The notes below the pieces were generated by a model. That model saw only the letters and a list, made by a program, of their open reading frames with translations, was not told where the DNA came from and made no database searches. Below, one piece after another: positions 1 through 7,869 of a DNA stretch of 64,000 nt. The DNA comes from Kibdelosporangium sp040675465 (lineage in GTDB: Bacteria > Actinomycetota > Actinomycetes > Mycobacteriales > Pseudonocardiaceae): contig NZ_JBFAPA010000022.1 in assembly GCF_040675465.1 (NCBI RefSeq), forward strand, positions 124,001 through 188,000. Reading direction: 5' to 3'. Position numbers and translations under genes: made by a program. The first letter of the stretch is position 1. The number at the start of each line of letters is the position of its first letter.

Positions 1-126
1 GGGCTCGGGTACATCACCGGCAGCTTCATGACCGGTGAACGGCTGTGGACCAGCATCGGCCTGCTCTGCGTGGTGGCCGGGATCGGGCTGGTCATCTTCG
101 GTCTGCGCCGCCCCAAGGCGCCCTGA
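1..126 (+). CDS. C-terminal end of a membrane protein (5' partial)
   Basis: An open frame enters from the left edge and stops with TGA at 124-126, giving 41 residues. They contain one hydrophobic helix (about residues 17-34, rich in Leu, Val, Ile and Gly) followed by a short basic tail ending LRRPKAP. This is the usual end of a polytopic transporter whose last helix leaves a positively charged cytoplasmic tail, so an MFS-type or similar permease is possible. The family cannot be named from this piece. It reads in the same direction as the secreted glycosidase that starts 91 bases later. Confidence 0.6.
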   Translation, partial: GLGYITGSFMTGERLWTSIGLLCVVAGIGLVIFGLRRPKAP

Positions 127-217
127 GGTCTGTTAGATTCGGCCGTACCGGCAGAGGTCCGACCTTTGCTCCGTCGCCCGCAACGACAGGCTATTCCGGC
201 ATGTCCAAGGAGCGACA

Positions 218-2278
218 GTGTTCAGACGTTTGGCCCTGGCCGCGTTACTGGTGTTATCCCTGACGACAGTTGTGGCGCCGCAGGCTGGTGCGGAGCTGAC
301 CAGCCCGCGCCAGCAGTGGCTGCGCGAGTCGGCGAACGGGCTGTTCCTGCACTGGGGTGAGCGCACCGCCCCGGCGCACACCGACTGTGCCGCATGGGAG
401 AAGGACGTCACCGACGGCGGCTGGACCGCACAGTACTGGATCGACGAGGCGCTCAAGCTGCACGCGCAGTACGTTGTGCTGGCGTCGTTCCACAGCCGCC
501 TCGGCTACGCGCGGGCGTGGCCGTCGCAGATCCCCGGCAGCTGCTCGACCAAGCGCGACTTCCTCGGCGAGCTGATCAGGGCCGGGGACGCCCGGGGCGT
601 CAAGGTCATCCTCTACATGACCGACGACCCACAGTGGTACTGGGAAGGGCTGCCGGCGGGCAGCAGCTGGTTCGACTCGGCGGCCTACTCGGCGTACAAG
701 GGCAAATCGGTCGACCTGAGCACCCGCCCGGGTTTCGGCGAGTTCAGCTACGACAACTTCGTCGAGGTCATGCACAACTACCCGGGCCTGGCCGGGTTCT
801 GGATCGACAACGACAACGCCTACTGGGAGCAGAACGGCCTCTACGAACGGATCCGCCAGGAGCGTCCGTCGTGGACACTCAGCAACAACAACGAGGACAC
901 CCCGATCATGGACATGGTCAGCCATGAGCAGAAGGTCGGGATGACCCCCGCGTACGACTACCCGCAGGCCGTGCTGACCCCGCAGCCGCGGATGACCGAG
1001 GGCGAGTGGAAGCTGCCGACCAAGGGCGCCTGGTGGTTCGACGGCAGCGACTCCGATGTGGACTATCCGGTGACGATGGGCCGGATGATCGCCAACGCGG
1101 GCTCCTCGGTCCGCTCCCTGATGGCCGAGACCGCGATGGTGAACGGGAGGTTCCCGGCGAAACAGGAGGCGTTCAACAACTTCGCGGCCTCCTACCTGCC
1201 ACAGATCTGGGACACCATCCACGGCGTCGAAGGCGGCGGATACCTCTACGGCGGCCTCACACCTGGCTTCTGGAACGACGGCGCCCATGGCGTGATCACG
1301 ATGAAGACTCCCGACCTGCAGTACGTGCACGTGCTGACCAAACCGGCCACAGCCTCGCAGATCGTCCTGCGAGACAACGGCTACCGCGTCCGAGCCGTGC
1401 ACGACTACCGGACCGGCGAGAGCAAACCGTTCAGCCAGGCCAACGGCTACCTGACGATCAACGGCATCACCCAGTGGGACACCTACGACACGGTGTTCCA
1501 GGTCGACACCGAAGGTCAGGTCCCGGCCTACCAGGCCACTGCCACGGCCACCGCGTCCGCGAACGGTCACGCGGCCGACGGGCTGTCCGATCAGGACTAT
1601 CTGACCTACTGGGACAGCAACAAGACCCTGCCCGTGTCCGTGACGCTCGACCTGGGCGCCGCCAAGAACGTCAAGTACCTGGCGGCCAACCAACGGGAAT
1701 GGTCCCCGACCTACAACCGCAACAGCTTCGGCCGCCCCGAGGACTCCGCGCGGATCAAGGACTACAGCGTGGAAGTCAGCACGGACGGGACGACCTGGAC
1801 CACCGCCAAGACCGGCGTCATGCCCAGCGCACGGGCGGTTCAGTACGTTGACCTGCCAGCCGACACCATGGCCCGCTATGTCCGGCTCAACGTGGCGACC
1901 ACCTGGGCCGCGGCCAACGCGCCGAACTACTACCAGCGCCTGCGGATCGACGAACTCTGGACCGGCGGCGAGTACGCGACCCCAGCCACCTCAACGGGAA
2001 TCACCGTCGACCGAGCCATCCCCGTCGGCGATCTCAAGCTGCTGCCGGTGTTCTCGCGAACCAGCGGTGATCACGTGCTTTCCGTGATCGGTGCGGCCGA
2101 TGGCACGAAGTCCTTCAGCGTCAGCGTGAACGGCGAGGCACCGCGCACGGTCAAGATGACCGGCTGGAGTTCCTCAGCGCCGCGGATCGCCCGCTCGATC
2201 CCGGCCCACCTGCACGCCGGCCTGAACATCGTTACCGTGCAGGCAACCGGCACCCTCGACGAGATCGTGGTGCGTTAA
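218..2278 (+). CDS. secreted GH29-like glycosidase with discoidin domain
   Basis: The protein has 686 residues. The GTG start is preceded by AAGGAG at 206-211, and a Sec signal peptide (residues 1-25, cleavage after QAGA) follows. The N-terminal domain (about 27-440) has the layout of the GH29 alpha-L-fucosidase fold: LFLHWG near residue 43, a strand with VVLASFHS, and FWIDNDN where GH29 carries its nucleophile strand (WxD). Residues about 445-590 form an F5/8 type C (discoidin) sugar-binding domain with DYLTYWDSN and a YVRLNV strand. A beta-rich C-terminal module of about 90 residues follows. It is a close paralogue of the gene at 5194, and both border pectin-degrading genes, so a pectin side-chain substrate is likely. 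The fucosidase assignment is by fold resemblance only; the true substrate is unknown. Confidence 0.75.
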   Translation: MFRRLALAALLVLSLTTVVAPQAGAELTSPRQQWLRESANGLFLHWGERTAPAHTDCAAWEKDVTDGGWTAQYWIDEALKLHAQYVVLASFHSRLGYARAWPSQIPGSCSTKRDFLGELIRAGDARGVKVILYMTDDPQWYWEGLPAGSSWFDSAAYSAYKGKSVDLSTRPGFGEFSYDNFVEVMHNYPGLAGFWIDNDNAYWEQNGLYERIRQERPSWTLSNNNEDTPIMDMVSHEQKVGMTPAYDYPQAVLTPQPRMTEGEWKLPTKGAWWFDGSDSDVDYPVTMGRMIANAGSSVRSLMAETAMVNGRFPAKQEAFNNFAASYLPQIWDTIHGVEGGGYLYGGLTPGFWNDGAHGVITMKTPDLQYVHVLTKPATASQIVLRDNGYRVRAVHDYRTGESKPFSQANGYLTINGITQWDTYDTVFQVDTEGQVPAYQATATATASANGHAADGLSDQDYLTYWDSNKTLPVSVTLDLGAAKNVKYLAANQREWSPTYNRNSFGRPEDSARIKDYSVEVSTDGTTWTTAKTGVMPSARAVQYVDLPADTMARYVRLNVATTWAAANAPNYYQRLRIDELWTGGEYATPATSTGITVDRAIPVGDLKLLPVFSRTSGDHVLSVIGAADGTKSFSVSVNGEAPRTVKMTGWSSSAPRIARSIPAHLHAGLNIVTVQATGTLDEIVVR

Positions 2279-2283
2279 CGCCC

Positions 2284-2317
2284 AAAGGCGGTGTGCGCCG
2301 CCGCGCACACCGCCTTT
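2284..2317. terminator. bidirectional intrinsic terminator
   Basis: A perfect 15-base inverted repeat (AAAGGCGGTGTGCGC, loop CGCC, then the complement) sits between the convergent genes ending at 2278 (+) and 2331 (-). The A-run on one arm and the T-run on the other allow it to act in both directions. Confidence 0.85.
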
Positions 2318-2330
2318 CGGGGGCGCAGGT

Positions 2331-3497
2331 TCAGCCGCCGGTACGGGCCAGTTGCTCGTTCATGATCAGGAACGCGCCGAGGCCGTGGAAGTCGTTGGTC
2401 TTGCGGGCTCGCTTCAGGTAGTAGCTCTGGTCACCGACGTTCGTGCCCTCGCAGATGTCGGTCACGTTCGTGCGGCCGTCGGACCCCAGCGAGATCTTCG
2501 CCAGCACGCCCTGGTAGCCCTTGCTGGCAACGGCTTTGTAGCTCGGGTCGAGGTAGCCGCGTTCCACGCCGCGGGACAGCATGAACGTGTACATCGCCGA
2601 ACACGAGGTCTCCAGCCAGTTCCCGGAGGTCGTGCCCTTGTCCACCAGCTGCCACCAGCGGCCGGTCGCCGGGTCCTGGAACCGCTGGTAGCCGGTGGCC
2701 AGGTGCTTGACGATGTCGATCAGGTTCTGCCGGCGCGGGTGGTCCGCGGGCAGCACCTCGAGCACGTCGATGGTGGCCATGCCGAACCAGCCGATCGCGC
2801 GGCCCCAGTGGAACTTCGAGTGGTGCCCGGTGCCGGACGCCCAGGACTCCGACCCGTCGGCGTCGTAGGCATGCCAGATCAGGCCGTCGTCCGACTTGAG
2901 GTGGCTGAAGTAGGTGACCAGGTTCTTGGTGGCCTCGTCGAACCCGTAGGGATCGTTGTAGGCCTTGGCGTAGTCGGCGATGAACGGCTGTGCCATGTAG
3001 ACACCGTCGCCCCAGAGCTGGCCGACTTTGCTGGTGGCGTGGTACATCCCGCCGTCGGAGGTGCGCGGGTAGGACGGGAACCGCTTGCGCAGCTTGTCCG
3101 CGGCCTTCTTGTACCGGTCCTGGCCGGTCTCCCGGTGCAGGATCGGCATCAGCTGCATCGACCGCATCGAGTCGAGGTTGTTGAAGCTGTTGCTGATGTT
3201 GCCGCTGGAGTCGACGAACCGGTCCGCCCATGACTTGATGTAGTCGAAGTAGGACTTCGTCCCGGTCCGTTTGTACACAAGGTACTGTCCATAGAGGTAC
3301 AGTCCGATCGTGTAGCCCCAACCGCCTATACTCGACGGTGAAGACCGGGCCATTGTGGACTTGACCACCTCGAGCGACCAGTCCGTGGCCGCGGCCTGGG
3401 GAACCGGCGCGGCCTGGGCGGTGCTGGACAGCAGGGGAATCGAGGCCATCGCGCCGGCACTGCCGAGCAGCATGGACCTACGGGAGAGACGGGACAT
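2331..3497 (-). CDS. GH105 unsaturated rhamnogalacturonyl hydrolase
   Basis: The product (388 residues from this start) hydrolyses unsaturated galacturonyl-rhamnose oligosaccharides released by pectin lyases, by family. It has GH105 hallmarks: LWGDGVYMAQPFIADYAKAY (Trp-Gly-Asp-Gly plus Met/Pro-Phe) and FHWGRAIGWFGMATIDVLEV followed by LPADHP. The start chosen is ATG 3497, which gives a Tat-like leader MSRLSRRSMLLGSAGAMA and has GGGG 7-10 bases upstream. A TTG at 3533 would add 12 residues before the twin arginine and is less likely. The gene lies 32 bases after the GH28 gene at 3530-4909 and is surely co-transcribed with it. Most GH105 enzymes are cytoplasmic; a Tat-exported one suggests folding with cofactor or early export, as in other actinobacterial secreted members. 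Confidence 0.88.
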   Translation of the reverse strand: MSRLSRRSMLLGSAGAMASIPLLSSTAQAAPVPQAAATDWSLEVVKSTMARSSPSSIGGWGYTIGLYLYGQYLVYKRTGTKSYFDYIKSWADRFVDSSGNISNSFNNLDSMRSMQLMPILHRETGQDRYKKAADKLRKRFPSYPRTSDGGMYHATSKVGQLWGDGVYMAQPFIADYAKAYNDPYGFDEATKNLVTYFSHLKSDDGLIWHAYDADGSESWASGTGHHSKFHWGRAIGWFGMATIDVLEVLPADHPRRQNLIDIVKHLATGYQRFQDPATGRWWQLVDKGTTSGNWLETSCSAMYTFMLSRGVERGYLDPSYKAVASKGYQGVLAKISLGSDGRTNVTDICEGTNVGDQSYYLKRARKTNDFHGLGAFLIMNEQLARTGG

Positions 3498-3529
3498 ACT
3501 TCGGCCCCTTCGGGGAAAAATGAGCAGGG

Positions 3530-4909
3530 TCAACTGATGCGCACGTTGCGGAGCTCGACACCGTCGGCGTTGACGACCGTGTTCGGCTCCGCGATCCCGG
3601 TGAAGTCCCCGTTGGACACGGTCACGTTCCGGATGTGGCTCTGTGGCAGGCCTTCCACGTGCACCGCTTTACGGCCGCCGGCGATGGTGATGCCGTCGAC
3701 CGTCAGGTCGTGGACGTCCGGGTAGTACGAACCGGTCCCGCCGCCGTTGTAGTACAGGCTCAAGAACAGGATCTCGCGTTCCACGTTGCGCCCACGGATG
3801 TTGCGCAGGTGGACATCGCGGACGAAGCCGCCGCGGTCGGAGTTCGTCTTGAGGTACAAGGCGTGCTTGATGGGATAGCGCCCCGGGAAGTCGGGCGAGT
3901 TGATCTCGCAGTCCCGGGTGAACACGGTGTGCACACCCCCGGACATCTCGGAGCCGATGGTGATCCCGCCCCACCGGCCCGAGAACTTGCAGCGTTCGAC
4001 CACCACGTAGGAGGTCGGGATGCCGATCCGCCGCCCGTCGGCATCCCGACCAGATTTGAGGACGACACAGTCGTCATTGGTGTTGAACCGGCAGTTGATG
4101 ACGTGCGCGTAGGTGGTCGAGTCCAGATCCACGCCATCGCCCTGCGAGTTCGTGCTGTAGACGGTGATGTCGCGGACGGTGACATTGGTGCAGAACACCG
4201 GGTGCAACGTCCACATCGCCGGATTCTTCAGGAAAACGCCCTCGAACAACAGGTTCTGGCAGTCCACGAACTGGATCATGTTGGGGCGCATGCGTTTGCC
4301 CTCGCCCATGATCCGCTGTTGCACGGGAACGTTGTCCTCGCCCATCTTGCGCAACTCCGGCGTCGACCCGGCGCCCCAGCCCGGCCATGGACCGTTCGGC
4401 GCGTCGCCGTCGATGGTCCCGGTACCGGTGATCGCCATGTCGTGCTGTTGGTACGCGTAGATGAAGGCCTGATAGTTGTAGCAGAGAGTGCCTTCCCAGC
4501 GCACTAGTACGAGGGGAAGAAAATCCTTGGGATCGTTCGAGAACCGGATCGTGGCGCCCTCGGCCACGTGAAGCTCCACACCGGACAGCATGCGGATGCC
4601 GCCGGTGAGGTAGGTGCCCGCGGGCACGTTCACGCGTCCGCCACCCGCCCGGTTGCACGCTTCGATCGCGTCCCGGAAAGCGTTGGTGTTCTTGGTGTGC
4701 CCGTCCCCGACGGCTCCGTACGCGGTGATGTCGAAGACACGCGGCGGGAACGCCGGGGGCACGATCCTGGCCAGGATCTGAGGTACCCGTCTCCACTGGT
4801 CTGGCGGCCCTGCATCGGCCGCCGCCGGAGTGAAGCCCCCCGTGAGCAGCCCGCCGGCGACGAGAGCGGCGCCTCGCAAGGCGTCTCGTCGCGTGTGCGT
4901 CCTGGTCAC
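3530..4909 (-). CDS. Tat-exported GH28 polygalacturonase-like enzyme
   Basis: The 459-residue product has a Tat leader (TRRDALRGAALVAGGLL). A right-handed parallel beta-helix of glycoside hydrolase family 28 follows, beginning FDITAYGAVGDGHTKNT. Active-site signatures are visible: FNTNDDCVVLKSG (the NxDD element with the two catalytic aspartates) and GGITIGSEMSGGV (the GHG-region equivalent). By family it hydrolyses alpha-1,4-galacturonide bonds in homogalacturonan or rhamnogalacturonan. It is the first gene of a two-gene operon with GH105, so the pair would take pectin fragments to monosaccharides. Its promoter region carries a LacI-type operator half at 4970-4985. Confidence 0.88.
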   Translation of the reverse strand: MTRTHTRRDALRGAALVAGGLLTGGFTPAAADAGPPDQWRRVPQILARIVPPAFPPRVFDITAYGAVGDGHTKNTNAFRDAIEACNRAGGGRVNVPAGTYLTGGIRMLSGVELHVAEGATIRFSNDPKDFLPLVLVRWEGTLCYNYQAFIYAYQQHDMAITGTGTIDGDAPNGPWPGWGAGSTPELRKMGEDNVPVQQRIMGEGKRMRPNMIQFVDCQNLLFEGVFLKNPAMWTLHPVFCTNVTVRDITVYSTNSQGDGVDLDSTTYAHVINCRFNTNDDCVVLKSGRDADGRRIGIPTSYVVVERCKFSGRWGGITIGSEMSGGVHTVFTRDCEINSPDFPGRYPIKHALYLKTNSDRGGFVRDVHLRNIRGRNVEREILFLSLYYNGGGTGSYYPDVHDLTVDGITIAGGRKAVHVEGLPQSHIRNVTVSNGDFTGIAEPNTVVNADGVELRNVRIS

Positions 4910-4959
4910 GGCTGTTTCCCTCCGAACGGCGCTGGCGAAGGTCGGTTAACCCTGCTGCA

Positions 4960-4985
4960 ATGTAACCCAGCGAAAACGATTACAT
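4960..4985. promoter_or_regulatory. LacI-type operator in divergent pectinase promoter
   Basis: ATGTAA at 4960-4965 and TTACAT at 4980-4985 form an inverted repeat. The right part (GCGAAAACGATTACAT, 4970-4985) matches 12 of 16 positions of the perfect palindrome ATGTAAACGTTTACAT found at 46775-46790, in front of another GH28 gene. It lies 51 bases upstream of the GH28 start and about 210 bases upstream of the + strand GH29-like gene. The rest of the 284-base intergenic stretch (4910-5193) shows no gene. Confidence 0.55.
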
Positions 4986-5193
4986 ACATAGGGTCTACTC
5001 CATCCGGCAGGCCCTCGTCAAGAATTGCTCCGACCTTTTGTGCGATCTGAACCCATAAAGCGGTCAATGTTCCTACCAGCGGGAACAGACCTCCGAGGTC
5101 GAGTCTTGACGCGGCTGACCGGGACGGGTAGACCCTTGCCCGGGATGCCGCCGCGCCCAGGCCCCATGAAAACCCCTGCTATGGGAGGCCCGA

Positions 5194-7377
5194 GTGTCGC
5201 GCAGAGGGATCGTAGGCCTCTTGGCCGCTTTGGTGACGGTGGCCGGCCTGATGGCCGTGCCGACCGCGTCCGCCGAACTGCAGAACCCGCGCCAGGACTG
5301 GTTGCGGGCCTCGCAGGCCGGCTTGTTCCTGCATTGGGGCATGCGCTCGTCGCCCAGTCACACCAGTTGTTCCGCGTGGGAGAACGACGTGACCAACGGT
5401 GGCTGGACCCCGCAGTACTGGGTCACCGAGGCCAAGAAGCTGCACGCCCAGTACCTCGTCTTCGCCTCGTTCCACAGCCGTCTCGGCTACGCGAGGGCTT
5501 ATCCGTCCAAAATCCCGGGAAGTTGCGCCACGAAACGGGACTTCCTCGGCGAGACAATCAAGGCCGCCGGCGCCGCCGGCCTGCACGTGCTGGTGTACAT
5601 GACCGACGATCCCCAGTGGCACGACGAGGGCGGCCACGAGTGGCTCGACTCGTCGGCGTACTCGAGCTACAAGGGGCACAGCGTCAACCTGACCACAAGG
5701 GACGGTTTCGGCGAGTTCAGCTACGACAACTTCGTCGAGGTCATGCAGCGCTACCCGAAGTCGGACTACCCCGCGCTGTCCGGGTTCTGGATCGACAACG
5801 ACAACGCCTACTGGGAGTCGCACAACCTCTACCAGCGAGTCCAGCAGGACCGCCCGGAGTTCCTGCTGAGCAACAACAACGAAGACACGCCGATCATGGA
5901 CACCATCTCCAACGAGCAGAAGACCGGCATGTCGCCCAGTTACGACTACCCGCAAGCGGTCTACACGGCCGCGCCGCGGCTGATCGAGGCCTGCTACAAG
6001 CTGCCCAGCTCGGGCGCGTGGTGGTACGACGGCTCGAACTCCTCGGTGGACTACAAGCTCAACATCGGCCGGTACATCTCGAACTCCGGCTCCTCGGTGA
6101 AGTCCAACATGGCCGAGACCGCGATGGTGAACGGGAAGTTTCCGTCCAACCAGGAGGCGTACAACAACTTCCTGAACGGCTACCTCAACCAGATCTGGGA
6201 GTCCCTGGACGGCACCGAGGGCGGCGGGTACATGTACGGCGGCATGCAGCCGGGGTTCTGGAACGACGGCGCGCACGGCATGATCACCGTCAAGAAGAAC
6301 AACCCGAACCTGCAGTACATCCACGTCCTGACCAAGCCTTCGGGCAGCACGCTGAAGATCAGGGACAACGGGTACAAGATCACGAAGGTGACCAACCTCC
6401 GGACCGGCGCTTCGATCGCGTTCTCCCAGGGCGGCGGTTCGCTGACGATGACCGGTCTGTCCACTTGGGACCAGTACGACACCGTGTTCAAGGTCGAGGC
6501 CAGTGGCCGGGAAGGCATCTACACCTCCGGCGTGACCATGAGCGCGAGCGCCTCGGCGTCCGGACACGCCGCTGCTGCGGCGAATGACAACGACTACCTG
6601 ACCTACTGGGACTCCAACAAGACCACGCCGGTGTCGCTGCGCTGGGATCTCGGTTCGGCCAAACGGATCCAGTACCTCGGCATCAACCAGCGTGAGGACT
6701 CGGTGTCCTACGCACGGTCCTCCACCGAGCAGTCGGCGAGGATCAAGGAATACCGGGTCTACGTCAGCAACGACGGCACGAACTGGGGTTCGCCGATCAA
6801 GTCAGGAACCCTGCCGAGCCATCGAGGCGTCCAGTTCATCGACCTGCCCGTGACGACTGCCCGGCATGTCCGCCTCGAGGTCGTGAACACCTATGCGGCG
6901 TCGAGCGACAGCACGCGCTACAAGCGTTTGCGGATCGACGAGGCGTGGGTTGGTTCTGACTACGCGTCTTCCGGTGGCGGTGGCGATCCCGACCCGGAGC
7001 CCAACCGCTACGAGGCCGAGAACGCGGTGATCTCCAACGGGGTCGTCGAGTCCAACCACGCCGGCTTCAGCGGAACCGGCTTCGTCAACTACACCAACGC
7101 GGTCGGCGGCTACGTCGAGTGGACGGTCAATGTGGACACTGCCGGCCCGCACACCCTGAAGTTCGGCTACGCCAACGGAACGGCGGACAACCGTCCGGTG
7201 AGTCTGTCCGTCAACGGAACCGCGGCGGGCAACGTCGATTTCCCAGGCACCGGAGCATGGACGACGTATACGAGTGTTTCGGCGTCCGCAACACTGAATG
7301 CCGGTTCTAACACTGTAAGAGCGACCGCGACGACGGCCAACGGCGGCCCCAACGCGGACTATCTCGACGTGAGCTGA
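5194..7377 (+). CDS. secreted GH29-like glycosidase with discoidin and CBM35/6-like domains
   Basis: The product has 727 residues with a GTG start and GGGAGG at 5183-5188. A signal peptide (about 1-27, ending TASA) is followed by the same GH29-like catalytic domain as the protein at 218: GLFLHWG, VFASFHSRLGY and FWIDNDNAYWES are retained. A discoidin domain covers about 448-592. After a short linker (SSGGGGDPDPEP) comes a CBM35/CBM6-like sugar-binding domain beginning RYEAENAV and running to the C-terminus. The paralogue at 218 has a different C-terminal module, so the two probably target different parts of the same polymer. It is divergent from the GH28-GH105 operon and shares its operator region. 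Substrate unproven; a pectin side chain is the contextual guess. Confidence 0.77.
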   Translation: MSRRGIVGLLAALVTVAGLMAVPTASAELQNPRQDWLRASQAGLFLHWGMRSSPSHTSCSAWENDVTNGGWTPQYWVTEAKKLHAQYLVFASFHSRLGYARAYPSKIPGSCATKRDFLGETIKAAGAAGLHVLVYMTDDPQWHDEGGHEWLDSSAYSSYKGHSVNLTTRDGFGEFSYDNFVEVMQRYPKSDYPALSGFWIDNDNAYWESHNLYQRVQQDRPEFLLSNNNEDTPIMDTISNEQKTGMSPSYDYPQAVYTAAPRLIEACYKLPSSGAWWYDGSNSSVDYKLNIGRYISNSGSSVKSNMAETAMVNGKFPSNQEAYNNFLNGYLNQIWESLDGTEGGGYMYGGMQPGFWNDGAHGMITVKKNNPNLQYIHVLTKPSGSTLKIRDNGYKITKVTNLRTGASIAFSQGGGSLTMTGLSTWDQYDTVFKVEASGREGIYTSGVTMSASASASGHAAAAANDNDYLTYWDSNKTTPVSLRWDLGSAKRIQYLGINQREDSVSYARSSTEQSARIKEYRVYVSNDGTNWGSPIKSGTLPSHRGVQFIDLPVTTARHVRLEVVNTYAASSDSTRYKRLRIDEAWVGSDYASSGGGGDPDPEPNRYEAENAVISNGVVESNHAGFSGTGFVNYTNAVGGYVEWTVNVDTAGPHTLKFGYANGTADNRPVSLSVNGTAAGNVDFPGTGAWTTYTSVSASATLNAGSNTVRATATTANGGPNADYLDVS

Positions 7378-7389
7378 CATCTCCACGCG

Positions 7390-7416
7390 AAAGGGCGGCC
7401 TGAGGGCCGCCCTTTT
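7390..7416 (+). terminator. intrinsic terminator
   Basis: An 11-base stem (AAAGGGCGGCC, loop TGAG, GGCCGCCCTTT) ends in TTTT, 13 bases after the stop of the GH29-like gene. This closes the pectin block. Confidence 0.9.
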
Positions 7417-7595
7417 CGTATTTTCCCGCCCTGACCTGGGTGGTCGAAGAGATGCGACTACCTGGGGTGAGAATTTCCTCCCGATCATTCGACCGATGTG
7501 ACAGTATTAGGCCGTTCGCGGTGTGAGGGACCGACGAACGACGACTCAGCGCAACTTTCGAGTCGATGACTGATCATCAGGGGAGGAAGATCACT

Positions 7596-7781
7596 ATGTC
7601 GACGACTGCCGAAACCCAGCCTGCCAACGAAGATCCGAACACGGGTGCCCAGAACACCACCGAGCAGGACCCGGGCACCCCCACCCAGCAGGCCGAAAGC
7701 CTCCTGCTGGAGGTCGAGCACTCGCATGACCACGACAAATGCCCGCCCGGCAGCTGTGTGGACCTGCACGAGAGCGCCTGA
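7596..7781 (+). CDS. small His/Cys-rich peptide next to CHAT gene
   Basis: The peptide has 61 residues. ATG 7596 is preceded by GGGGAGG at 7578-7584 with normal spacing; an earlier in-frame ATG at 7566 lacks a ribosome site. The N-terminal two thirds are polar and disordered-looking, rich in Thr, Gln, Asn, Glu and Pro. The C-terminus is compact: LLLEVEHSHDHDKCPPGSC followed by VDLHESA, with three His, two Cys and four acidic residues that could bind metal or form a disulfide or thioether. I do not recognise the family. It is followed by a strong hairpin and then a TPR-CHAT protease-like gene, so it could be that protein's substrate, partner or regulator. That link is inferred only from adjacency. 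Confidence 0.6.
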   Translation: MSTTAETQPANEDPNTGAQNTTEQDPGTPTQQAESLLLEVEHSHDHDKCPPGSCVDLHESA

Positions 7782-7793
7782 CCGCTGATCATT

Positions 7794-7822
7794 CCCGCCG
7801 ACCGGTCCAACCGGTCGGCGGG
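7794..7822 (+). terminator. strong hairpin between peptide and CHAT genes
   Basis: A perfect 13-base stem (CCCGCCGACCGGT / ACCGGTCGGCGGG) with a 3-base loop lies 12 bases after the peptide stop. It is followed by CGAAATAAAG rather than a T-run, so it may be a terminator or a processing/attenuation hairpin. Confidence 0.7.
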
Positions 7823-7830
7823 CGAAATAA

Positions 7831-7869
7831 AGTCACGGACTGTGTTGTCATAATGAAGTGTCCGTGACT
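7831..7869. promoter_or_regulatory. inverted repeat around the CHAT gene start
   Basis: AGTCACGGAC (7831-7840) and GTCCGTGACT (7860-7869) are perfect 10-base inverted arms separated by 19 bases. The spacer contains a -10-like CATAAT (7849-7854), and the GTG start at 7858 runs into the right arm. It could be a repressor operator or an mRNA hairpin masking the start. No Shine-Dalgarno sequence is visible. Confidence 0.55.

Noticed and set aside
254..1693. 479-residue minus-strand open frame
   Set aside because: Antisense to the GH29-like gene, with no domain or ribosome site.
7596..7781. The small Cys peptide as LanM precursor
   Set aside because: It lies 14 kb from lanM, next to a CHAT gene, and has few Ser/Thr around its two cysteines.
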